A stretch of 64,000 nucleotides of DNA, taken from NCBI RefSeq assembly GCF_964019385.1, contig NC_088647.1:12510774-12574773 (forward strand), written 5' to 3'. The notes under the pieces are model-generated. The model did no database searches and was not told the origin of the DNA. It saw only the letters and a list, made by a program, of their open reading frames with translations. This DNA comes from Sycon ciliatum. Its lineage: Eukaryota; Porifera; Calcarea; Leucosolenida; Sycettidae. A program made the translations under genes and the position numbers. This document shows, in pieces, positions 24,601 through 33,600 of this stretch; within the stretch, counting starts at the first letter, position 1; each line of letters opens with the position of its first letter.

Positions 24601-25804
24601 CGAGCGAGATAGGCAAGTCCAGGGACGTGAACACTGTAGCTGGTATAGCAGTGACATCCGCACCCGTGTCGACCTTCATAGTTATGGTCTTGCCGTGCAG
24701 AAGCATAGGGAGATTCCAGCCTGTGCCATGGGTCAGGGTGCCCAGAAATGCGTCAGCAGAACTCACTGCCGAGCTAGAGGAATCACTGTGGCTGGAGAGA
24801 GAATGGACACCTGTGCCCCGCGGGGACTGATGAGTGCCCTGTCGTGCAGAAGAACCGGAGGAACCAGATGGTGGCGAAGAGCGGCACACTCGTTGAAAGT
24901 GGCCTGTCTTGCCACACCCTTTGCAGGTTACACGACTTGCAGGACATCGTGCGCGGGGATGTGTCTCGTATCCGCACCAGGGACAAGAATCAGATGATGG
25001 AGTCGAGTGGCGCGAGGAGCTGGGAGCATCACGCAGCGGAGGACGATCGCGACTAGAACGCAGCCGCCCCTGATCCTGGCGGACAGCAAACAACGACTGA
25101 TCAGCTGCTGCACGTACCGTCGTTTGTTGCTCCTTGATGGCAGCGCTTTGGCGAGCGTGAGCCAGCGCCTTCTCCAGCGTCATATCCGAATCCATTTGCA
25201 GGCGTTCAGAAAGACGTGCATCTGCTAACCCTGCGATCAACCGGTCCCGGAGCATCTCATCGTGCATGGCCTTGAAGTTGCACCTATCTGCCAAGCGGTA
25301 GAGATCATTTACGAATGCATCTAGTGACTCCGTGGGCTGTTGGGTGCGCTGATGGAAACATGCACGTTCGTACACATAATTTCTCTTCTTGCCGAAGTGG
25401 GCAGTGAAACGCTCAGTGACTGTGGTAAATTTACTCACGTCATCCTCAGGTAGATGGAAACTGTCCAGTAGGTCGTCAGCTTGCTCGCCCATCGTGTAGA
25501 GGAGGGAGTTCACCTGGACCGACTCCGGTTGGGTGTGAAGACCAGACGCCTGACGATAGCGGTTAAAACGACGCAGCCAGCGGACCCACTGATCTGCAGC
25601 CTGGAAATTGAACGACGATGGAGGGGACACCTGTGAGAGGTGAACCATCCCCGGAAGAGAAACCTGGGCGGGCTCGGGCGCCGAAGAAGACGTAGAAGGC
25701 GCTCCACCGGAGGAGCTACCTGAACCACCATTGCTGCCTCCGCCACCGGCGGGGGAAGATCCGCGGGAAGCGGGCTGAACCGAGCTGGGGTCCGAAGAAG
25801 ACAT
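21623..25804 (-). CDS. Ty3/Gypsy gag-pol polyprotein
   Basis: 1393-aa single frame. Gag begins with a Ser/Gly/Pro-rich leader, and two CCHC zinc knuckles follow at about 274-287 and 294-307 (CX2CX4HX4C). The aspartic protease has DTGA at 379-382. Reverse transcriptase spans about 510-690, with catalytic Asp608 and an MMDD box at 668-671 where YMDD/YVDD is usual. RNase H has Asp817 and Asp883. Integrase has H1042, H1045, C1075 and C1078, then D1105, D1158 and E1194, giving the classic D,D35E spacing. The C-terminus is Pro-rich. Gag and pol are fused without a frameshift. The ATG is only 22 bp inside the 5' LTR. No envelope gene is present. Confidence 0.97.
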   Translation of the reverse strand: MSSSDPSSVQPASRGSSPAGGGGSNGGSGSSSGGAPSTSSSAPEPAQVSLPGMVHLSQVSPPSSFNFQAADQWVRWLRRFNRYRQASGLHTQPESVQVNSLLYTMGEQADDLLDSFHLPEDDVSKFTTVTERFTAHFGKKRNYVYERACFHQRTQQPTESLDAFVNDLYRLADRCNFKAMHDEMLRDRLIAGLADARLSERLQMDSDMTLEKALAHARQSAAIKEQQTTVRAAADQSLFAVRQDQGRLRSSRDRPPLRDAPSSSRHSTPSSDSCPWCGYETHPRARCPASRVTCKGCGKTGHFQRVCRSSPPSGSSGSSARQGTHQSPRGTGVHSLSSHSDSSSSAVSSADAFLGTLTHGTGWNLPMLLHGKTITMKVDTGADVTAIPATVFTSLDLPISLAPSNRTLRGPDNTSLNVCGRFTADLRTAHSSQSHSVPTQVYVVRDLKLPLLGRPAIEALGILPAPANVLETTSTSNDSASDSRSPVAAEFPDLFSGLGTFGPLHTIQLRDEAPPYSLSTPRRVALPMESKVIEALRRMEAAGVIRPVSEPTDWCAGMVVVPKPNGSVRICGDFTRLNKAVKRERHILPTTDHLLARLGDAKVFSKLDANSGFHQIPLAPESQLLTTFITPIGRFCYTRLPFGISSAPEYFQKQMSDLLSDLPGNICMMDDVLTFGSTLEEEVDNLRPALARLQSAGVTLNSEKCQFHATSIKFLGHVIDGCGIRPDPDKIHAIQELSPCSDVHSVRRLLGMANHLGKFIPDLASITQPLRSLLVKGTPWQWGAEQCAAFDRIKTSLSNEPVLAKYSPNYHTTVSADASSFGLGAVLLQRQPDASVRPVAYLSRSLTPAETRYSQIEKALAATWACDRLSHYLLGMPFTIETDHKPLIPLLGTRALDDLPPRVLRFRLRLLRYDYSIIHTPGKQLAIADALSRAPLRSTDADATATPEAETAAMVSYVTEALPATAQRLEEVSAWQSDDDSCARIIEYLQHGWPAPSDAPPVVQFLIEHSAHFSLTDDGLILYDQRLYIPPAHQQEILARLHQGHQGITKCRRLARTSVWWPSLSSDIATLVQTCEECSRHRSQPPEPLLSTPLPEFPWQHLAADFFTIDGRNHLLVIDYYSRFIEVLDMPSLSTARTVSHFKSLFARHGIPDSLTTDNGPQFTSAEFAQFASTYGFRHVTSSPLYPQANGMAERAVRTVKSLFRQGTDWHLALLAYRNTPLENGKSPAQLLMNRQLQSLLPLSPTQRQSHPVDQSDLRAADQLLKDRQSTNHASRHAARTLPSLCPQQPVYLPDREESGHVMSQPALRSYIVATPSGQFRRNRRHIVPMPTPQQLPPAGHSAATTDPDPPASQPSTPPCPAVPNLPSTPPAQDQPDKYVTARGRVVHAPDRF

Positions 25805-25810
25805 GGCTTC

Positions 25811-25826
25811 TGGACCGCTGCCACCA
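25811..25826 (-). promoter_or_regulatory. tRNA primer-binding site
   Basis: In element orientation TGGTGGCAGCGGTCCA immediately follows the 5' LTR. TGG pairs with the CCA tail of a tRNA. I did not identify which tRNA it matches. Confidence 0.65.
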
Positions 25827-26066
25827 TGTAGTGTTTCGTACTTTAGTCTAACCAGACCAACCAGAGAGCCAAGACCTTAGTTCTAACTGTTGTACTACGA
25901 TAAGACAAAGAACCTCGAACACATGCAATCTACTAGATATATACATACGGGCTAAAGTGGGAAGGAGGAATGGAATGCTAGATCATGTAAGTGGATCATG
26001 ATGGTGGGAATGATATCGGAATGCATGTATGCATGGGCTTCATGCATCTAGTCACATGACACTACA
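25827..26066 (-). repeat. 5' LTR of the Ty3/Gypsy element
   Basis: 240 bp, the promoter-bearing copy in element orientation. It differs from the other LTR at one visible position and directly abuts ATGAT. Confidence 0.95.
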
Positions 26067-26275
26067 ATGATGACAAGCCTTGCTTGTGAGTCACGTTACC
26101 AGTTGTGATGATGATAGCAGCATATCCCAGCCGGGTGCATGGAGGACACACTGAGTAAGAAACAGTGCTCCTGTCCATAAGCAGAAATAGGTTTGACTTC
26201 CTCAGTTCCTGGTAACTTTTTTAGTTACATGTACATGTATGGAGATACACACATGCGACAAGGCGGAGACACACA

Positions 26276-27456
26276 CAGCAGGTGATAAGGAGGAGGACAC
26301 AATGTGTTGAGAACAGTGTTCTTGACTACAACAGCATAAACCGGTTGCCAAAGTCCCGGTCTTGCCACCATCCGAACCGCATGGTGTCAAGCCCCGGTTC
26401 GGAGTTCAGACTCTATGCATTCTGGGGGTGGGGAATGCCCCCCCCCCAAAAAAAACCGGTTTGTTCCGGAGATCTGAATCTGCTACGCAGTTCGTCCTGT
26501 TCGTTGGTATCGGTGTATCCCGTGCAATGCTCTCTCAGCCGTTATCAAGTTCCTATTCTTGTCTTTTGTGTGGTTTAGGCATCGGCGGATACTACTAGCA
26601 TAATAACTAGCATAATGACCCATGTGGGGAAGACCGGCACTGCCCTAGCATAAAGTCTCCAAATGTGACCTTGTCTAGCACAATCGATATGTGAAACTAG
26701 CACTACGTCCAGTCTGCTGTTGGCTCCACCGTGACAAGTAGTGCTATTTTAAAGTAGTCGTGTTTTTAGAGCGCAGGGAGACTCACTGCTGCTCCCTGCG
26801 AGGGAGACTCACTGCTGCTCCCTGCGAGGGAGACACACTGCTGCTCCCTGCGAGGGAGACTCACTGCTGCTCCCTGCGAGGGAGACTCACTGCTGCTCCC
26901 TGCGACGCTGGAAGCCCTCTGTACTGATGTAATGAAAGTGCAAGCATTTTTTCACTGTGTTCGCCCTGTGATACTGCCATATTCCGAGTGACTGCATAGG
27001 GAAGTTATTATTTCCCACCGCAAGGATAGCAATTTTGCAGCACTATCAGCACTGCTAGCATTATAACTAGCATAATTGCTGCAAATAACTAGCAGTGCCA
27101 GTAGCACAATTTCCACATATTATAACTAGCATTATCCGCCGGTGCCTACCGTGGTTTTGTTAATTTCTTACACCGGATGCACGATGGATGCACAGATACC
27201 AACGAACAGAAAAGGGACACACTATGTGGCAGATTCCAGATTGCCTGCACAAATCGAAAGTTTTTTTGGTGCGTTCCCCACCCCTAGAATAAAGAAGGTC
27301 CGAACCAGGGTTTGACCCCATACGGTTTAGATGGCTTCAAGACCGGGACTTTGGCAACCGGTTTATGGTTGTAGTCAAGACTCAAGAGCACTGTTCATGT
27401 TCTCAATATAAAACACAATAATAATATTACTGTGTTCTCCTCCTTGTCACCTGCTG
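26276..27456. mobile_element. 1.2-kb foldback element with ~330-bp inverted arms
   Basis: The left arm (about 26276-26600) and right arm (about 27130-27456) are inverted, diverged copies. Shared blocks include CAGCAGGTGA(T/C)AAGGAGGA, AAACCGGTTGCCAAAGTCCC, GGGGTGGGGAA, CTGTTCGTTGGTATC and CGGCGGATA. The centre holds repeated CTAGCATAA-type words and a 26-bp tandem array. No transposase frame is present. Similarity may extend outward to CAAGCCTTG(C/T)TTG near 26076 and 27477. Confidence 0.8.
26775..26904. repeat. Five 26-bp palindromic tandem units
   Basis: Five near-identical copies of a unit running AGGGAGACTCACTGCTGCTC then CCTGCG. One unit differs by a single base (ACAC for ACTC). Within each unit CAGGGAG and CTCCCTG are complementary, so every unit can form a hairpin. 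Confidence 0.95.
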
Positions 27457-28280
27457 TTATTCTCCCATCAAACAAGGCTTGCATACTATTGTCAGCAGAC
27501 TATCACTATCATTATTGAGTCAGTGCATGTGTGTCATGTCGATTTTAGGCGCCACTCGACTCGACTCATACTCATACTCGTGTCGTGACGTGTCCGACTG
27601 TTGCTTGGCAACTGTTGCATAGCTCGCCGGCAATAGCAGATTTAGGCTGTCTTTATCACCATGATCACTGACTGTACTAAATCAGCCGGTGCATGGCATG
27701 GGCGGCAGTCACAGGCAGTGGTTCAACGCTGGTTGACATGAAGAGAACAACACATCGCCCGATCGCCTTGATCGGTACTGATTTGCGGACCTACTACACA
27801 TGTAGTAACTCCGAAGAGGCGAAGTCCTTGCATGTTGCCAGATCAGAACATACCGACGCGAGTGCAACACATAATTTCACCAAAACCGTATTATCAATAT
27901 CAGGACTGACCTTGGTTAGGGCGCTGTAGATCTCCCTCTGACCTAGTCTGTGCACGGCCTCGATGATAGAAATCCTTCCTGATAGCCTGATAGGCTCAGT
28001 GAAAGCCGGCAGAGCTGACAGGGAAAGCATTCAGGACCTGCATTTTGTGGTCGTGAGCCCTAGCTCTGTAGTAGGCTGTACAGCAAGGTTTGTAGTGACG
28101 ACGCTAACCCAGTGGAATCACGGTATCATTTTCATCACTTGGTTGGGATTGTTGGCCCAAGAAGACTGCCCTTAGCCGTGTTGTACTTCTCAGTGCTAGC
28201 TATCCGCCAGCTTTCGGCATTGCTTCAGTTGAATCATTCGTTGTACCGATCAGAAGCTACACAAACACATTCGCTACGAC
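27457..28280. other. Intergenic region upstream of the dynein light-chain gene
   Basis: No exon recognised. It presumably contains the promoter of the gene starting at 28281. Confidence 0.45.
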
Positions 28281-29727
28281 ATGGCTGCACCAAAGGAAGG
28301 AGGCCAGAAGCCGTCGTTGGACGCGCTGGCCCCAGATACACGCCGCTCGCTGCTGTTTGGACCGAGAGCCAGTACCAAGAATTTGACGGGTTCCAGGCAA
28401 TCGTTCACGCGGAGCACGCTCAATATGTTCAATCCGGCTGCCAAAGACTCCACTGTTCAAGCACCACGAATTCTCTATGAACCAACATACAAAATGAAGC
28501 CAGATGTGAAGTTCAGTCCTGCAAAGGTAGGCTGCGGGAACAGCCAATGACGGCAATGTGCGGGCGCGGTTGCGGTTGCGTGTGCATGTGTGCGTGTGTG
28601 TGTGTGTGTGTGTATGTGTGAGAGAGAGAGTGAGTGAGTATGGTGCACTACTTGCATTGCATACCCAGGAACTCGGGAATCAACTAGGCCATTCGCGGAG
28701 TCACTATTGATCTGCGACACGGTTCTCCAAGTACGTTTTCCCAGAGACCTTGAACAGTTTGAAGTGTGCTTATAAATGTTAGGCATCATCGAATACTGTA
28801 CTCTGTTTTACGCATGTATCCAAGTGAAATTGATGCGCCTAATTACTCACAAACCAGTCCTTTTGGGAAAGCGCGGACGAAGACCTCTAAATTCCCCTGG
28901 GAAATAGGGATTATTCTGCAGCACTAGAGAGGTTGCGCACAACACAGTTCCGTAGCGTTCGACGGATCAGGGAACGACGAAAAAGGCTACGGAAATCGGT
29001 TGATTCGGAGCTTGCGCAAAAGTTGGAATGTCTGGTTTTTCTGAGTACGGGAAATAGGTCTCAACGGTTAGGCATGCACTCAATGTACAGCAGTACACAG
29101 GTGCCGTACATTACTGGGTGGCGATAAGGTCATTGCAATGAAAGTGATTTTCATTGTTCAGGTCTTGTTCTGCCGTTGCCACAGGCTGTAACGGCCAAAT
29201 CTTATGTTTCGTTGTGCGCAACCTCTCTATTCCCTGCATTATATCACTGTAGGTACTGTAAGGCGAATAAGAAGTGAAAGCTGTCTCTCCACTCACGTTT
29301 ACTTCCGTTTCTGTGTACGAAACTAACCACTGGGCCTATGGATTTGTTTACAAATACACTGGTAACCTATGTGTGTACTGTTGTGTGGGTGGGTGTGTAT
29401 GTGCTGTGTATGCGTGCTGTTGTGTAGGTGGAAGCTGTTGCAAAGCAAGCACTGGAGGAGAATCTCAAGGACATGAAGTATAGCCGAGAGACATGCAGAC
29501 AAATGACCTTCACGCTGACCGAGCTTATCCGCAACAGAGTGAAAGAGTTGAACTACGAGCGTTACAAAATCGTCTGCATTGTCAACATTGGCTCGTTTCA
29601 AGACCAAGCCATGAAAGTAGTCAGCCGATGCCTTTGGGACCCGGAAACTGACACATTTGCCTCCGTGTCATTCCGTAATAAGACACTGTATGCGACGGCA
29701 ATAGTGTATGGTGTATACTGGGAATAG
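28281..29727 (+). CDS. DYNLT5-like: Tctex-type dynein light chain (DYNLT5/TCTEX1D1-like)
   Basis: Two exons, 28281-28526 and 29428-29727, joined in phase 0 at CAAAG^GT ... TAG^GTG, give 181 aa. The N-terminal 65 residues are Ser/Arg/Gly-rich and probably disordered. The LYEPTYKMKPD segment and the C-terminal domain (about 68-181) match the Tctex-1 fold: ETCRQMT..L.E.IR.RVKEL, YKIVCIVNIG, SRCLWDPETDTFASVSF, and a YATAIVYGVYWE final strand. The C-terminal half most resembles the DYNLT5 subgroup rather than DYNLT1/3. Family members dimerise and bind dynein intermediate chains in cytoplasmic or axonemal complexes. A candidate AATAAA lies at 29976-29981. The gene is tail-to-tail with the PIBF1 homologue. 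The exact paralogue is less certain than the family. Confidence 0.93.
28590..28638. repeat. (GT)n/(GA)n microsatellite
   Basis: GT-rich then GA-rich short tract in the single intron of the dynein light-chain gene. Confidence 0.85.
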
Positions 29728-30519
29728 CACGGCTGATACCAATCAGATCAACGACTTACTGCTTGCCAATCAGTGTTTGCAGATGCTATGATAGGTAACA
29801 GAATGCAGTAATGTGGATTGCAGAAGCCCTGGTCCGTGTCAAGACATTCGCCGCTATGGTAATGCGACGTACTCCAGCGCAGCCGTTAGATGACCGTTGC
29901 AGAGGAACTTGTTTGCCCAATAGTACTTTATTGGCAAAGGGAAAGATGTTCCACTCTAGGAATTTAAAGGCTGATAATAAATCCTGCGAATGAGTGTATA
30001 CAAAAATTAATCATTTGTATCTAGGAGGAAAATTTCTACTACAAGTTGAGAAGCGTGCTATGAAAGTGTAGACATTTGACTAAATCAGCTCAATGCACAC
30101 ACCGATTGAGAGAAAACTAAGAAACAAGAGCCGTGTCGTTTCTGATATGCCTTGATTCTCAAGGATGACTGTTAGTTTTGAAATAATTATACTTTCTTTT
30201 AGAATCCAGTTAAAGAAAATTCTCAAGAATAAAAGAACGGTCTATCTGATCAAACATATGGGAGAAGAATTCCGGGATCAAGCTGTTCGTGTTGTTTAGT
30301 CATAGTGCTAGTTTCTAGTGGGGCTTGGTCCTTTTCTTTGGGTTTGCCGAAGACGATTTAGTCTGCAGGTAGGCACAGCACATATGAGGCACATACCATT
30401 ATGCATGCATTCTGTAGGAGAATAGGCAGCTTGAAATACCCCTACTCTCTCTTCTTCTTCTTCTCTCTCCGGCACTCTCTCTCTCTCTCTCTCACTCACT
30501 CTCTCTCTCTCTCTCTCTC

Positions 30520-30597
<78 letters not shown>

Positions 30598-30612
30598 CCC
30601 TATATCTGCATC
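29728..30612. other. Convergent intergenic region with AATAAA and (CT)n
   Basis: Contains the 3' UTRs of two convergent genes. AATAAA at 29976-29981 suits the plus-strand gene. A long CT microsatellite fills 30475-30596, immediately beside the PIBF1 stop codon. Nothing else recognised. Confidence 0.6.
30475..30596. repeat. (CT)n microsatellite
   Basis: About 120 bp of CT with rare CA interruptions. It would lie in the 3' UTR of the PIBF1 homologue as a GA tract. Confidence 0.95.
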
Positions 30613-33600
30613 TCATTGTTTGTGATCATCGCATACAGAGCAGACATGGGCTATAACACCGCTTACAAATATAGTCGGTGCGGGTTGCGAAAGCACACCC
30701 AGTTCCGCTGGCTGAATGACTTCTTGGCGAACTGCAACTGGCTGCGGATGACGGGCATGGGAACGGAGAGAATTGGTAGTGCCATGTCTGTTGGAACGGT
30801 TACCATCACTCTGATGTCTTCTATATGCTTCAGGTTTGGTGTCTGCTGAAGAAGGCACTGACTTAGCTCCTTCTCGTTCAATGTCATCAAGAGCAAGCTT
30901 GACAGATGTCTTGCCAGCACGGTGCTTGTCTGGATGTCGTCTGGGGGCCTGGCGGCGGTCTTGAAGAGATTGAATAGCCTCGCGTAGCTGAGTGAAGTCC
31001 TGCAAGCAAAACATTGTTAGAAGTGAAACCAACTAACCAATAGTGGGATGTACTTAGTGAGAGCCACTGCAGCTACCTCACTCCCCGCACAGCTCTGTCG
31101 CACAAAAAATCAAGAATGAAGACTGGTAATCTAGCAGCGTAAAAGCCATGCACAAGGACAGCCTGAGTTCCCGCAAACAAGCTGTCTTCTTATGCAGCGA
31201 GTGTAAAAAGAAAGCCAAATGATGCCCGCATCTTAGCAAAATCCAGCGAGCAAACATAGCTCGTGCTGCGAAAATCGGGTGGAAAGTTTTCACGACGTAT
31301 TGCAACATCCCAGCCCTTTGCCAGGTCGCCATCCTTTGGGAATCTGACAAAACTAACCCCAGGAGGATTCTGTGCTACTGGCACAACCAACAGCACAACA
31401 ATTTGGCATCGCGGCGCTTCAGGCGACTTAGCAAACTACTTTCTGAAGTGACTTTCTTCCTGAAGAAAGTGAGATTCAAAATCCAAAGTAGTTTCGCACC
31501 GGGCCACAAGGACGTCACACATACATTGGTATGGGGGCGTGGTTCAAAGTGCAATATCACCCGAACGCTTTGTCGTACAGCCTTCGGACCAAGACCATTC
31601 GACTCAGCGCCCGAAACTCTACAGGATATGAATTTTTCGTTTTTCGTGGAGTTCCCCTTTAACCCTTAGCGGTGCATCAGTCATTAACGACTGATATTGT
31701 TTACGTACCGTAAAACTGTCGTAACTCCATCGATTTTTGTCCTGTTGCAAATATCGAAATATGTAGATCAAAGAGGAAGCTCCAAGCTTTCCAATGGTGT
31801 AATCGCTTTTGCGATAGGAGAAACGATGATAAAGATATGGCGCTCGAAAGTTTGATCGCGGCACTAAATTGTTCAAACGTCTCAAAATCATTTTTTTGCC
31901 TCGTGCTTCGGGGATTTCCCGTGGATCACGTGGTGTGCAGCCAGCTGATGACGTGTGGGTGTCATGACGTCGAAACTACTGATTGAGATGCAAAAAAATC
32001 CAGAGCTGTGCAAGAAACGACAGCGAAATGGCATTGGGATGAAATTTAGAAGTATTTCTTTCAACACGAGGCCCGACCTATGGCGATTCCCTGCGCTCTG
32101 GAGCAGGCTTTGTGGCACCCACGGAGTTGAGCGTGGCCTCATTCTCTTGGCAGCGGAAAGAGCGTTTCAAAGAGCCCTAGACTGTCAAAATCAAGCAAAC
32201 AGAACGTAAGTTATGATGGAAATGGTGGAGTGAACTGCAATTGCGCATTTTCACGCGTTCAGTGGCACCTCAAAGGGTTAAATAGCCATGGGCTGGGGAA
32301 TCAGCCGGGCGGGCTCATCATTATTTATTTTGAATAGTGCAGCGTGATTCTCTCACAGGCATAGGAAGGTTTTGTGTGTGATGCTTCAGAAGCTACCGTA
32401 TGGCATGGAGTATCTAAGTGAATTCATTCAATTTGAAAAGTAATAAAATTTAAATCCAGCGAGCCTAAATGTAATCATCGTTTCACTGCATACTAAAGGA
32501 AGGCAGGGTAGGGCAGGGCATCACACAGAGCACCCATATCTCAATTATCAGAGTTGAATAATCTTCAGAGTCTTGGTGAGATAACCCATACAAAGCAGAG
32601 CATCCGGACACAGATCGTCACAAAGGCGTGACAAAGCCCAAACAAAACAAGAGCAAACTACAGACATGGATGCTTCTTGCAAATTGCAATTCTTTTACTT
32701 GAAAAAGACCACTCAACTCCCCCCCCCCCCCCCCTCTCTCTCTCACTCCACGAAAAATACTTGCTAAAATTATCCTACACTTTGGTCTATCACACTATCA
32801 GGACCATAGGCGTGACCCACGAGTAATTTTTAAACGATGTGTCAGCACTGATTGTTGCGTTACCTCTTGTTGATGGACGAGGTGTTCCAGATCAGACAAC
32901 AGTGCAGTCTTCTCCTTGAGTAATGATGTCTTCTCAGCATGCACGCATCTACAACATCAACCATACAAGATAGAATGAACAACAGTTTGAGTCGATGACA
33001 CTTCATGTCAACTAAACAAGCTGATTAGCCACAGGACTCACAAACAAACAATGTTGCTTGTTTCAGTTCTACAAGTGACCTGGAGGCCCAGCGCCACATG
33101 ATTCAGTAGCAGCCGCGGCAAAGCCTTTTGGCATGGATGGCAAAAACCAGTTCAGAAGACCAAAGACCAATGCCAACCCGGCCCTAGGTCTCCGTCGTCA
33201 GCATGAAACTGCCGGACTACGGACTAGCGGACCCTGCTTTCTGATTCGATAAGCCCGAGACAACATTCCCGGATATGGCGCGCTCTGAGGAATGGTGGAA
33301 GCTCAAGTTAAAAAATTGCCTGACCTGCCATTCTGCTTCATCTACATGGTTGATCTACTTGCTGAAAGCCGGTCTACAGCAAAACAATTGGTGCCACGCC
33401 AGTAACCAGGTGTGCGTCTCATTCGAGTCGGATTTTCATTGTACACAGCGTGAAGAACGGCAGGTTCTTACTCAAGATCAGCTTGAAGCTTGGTAACGGT
33501 GTGCTCAAGTCGCCGCAGCTGTTCATCTCTTGACTGCATGGTTTGAATGAGGACTGACATGGGTTGCTGGGTCTGTCGCAAGACTTGTTGATTGCTTTCC

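Larger units (their letters stand above)
21056..26066 (-). mobile_element. Complete Ty3/Gypsy LTR retrotransposon
   Basis: 5011 bp with two 240-bp LTRs (21056-21295 and 25827-26066) that differ, by eye, at one base (21194 A versus 25965 G). It is flanked by the 5-bp target duplication ATGAT (21051-21055 and 26067-26071). The LTR ends are TGTAGTGT / ACACTACA. One uninterrupted gag-pol frame lies between a primer-binding site and a polypurine tract. Near-identical LTRs and intact coding indicate a recent insertion, possibly still mobile. The insertion site lies close to the left side of a long foldback element. Confidence 0.97.

Noticed and set aside
21418-25827. Many plus-strand and off-frame minus-strand open frames within the Ty3 element
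   Set aside because: They overlap the gag-pol frame, which carries all the recognisable domains.
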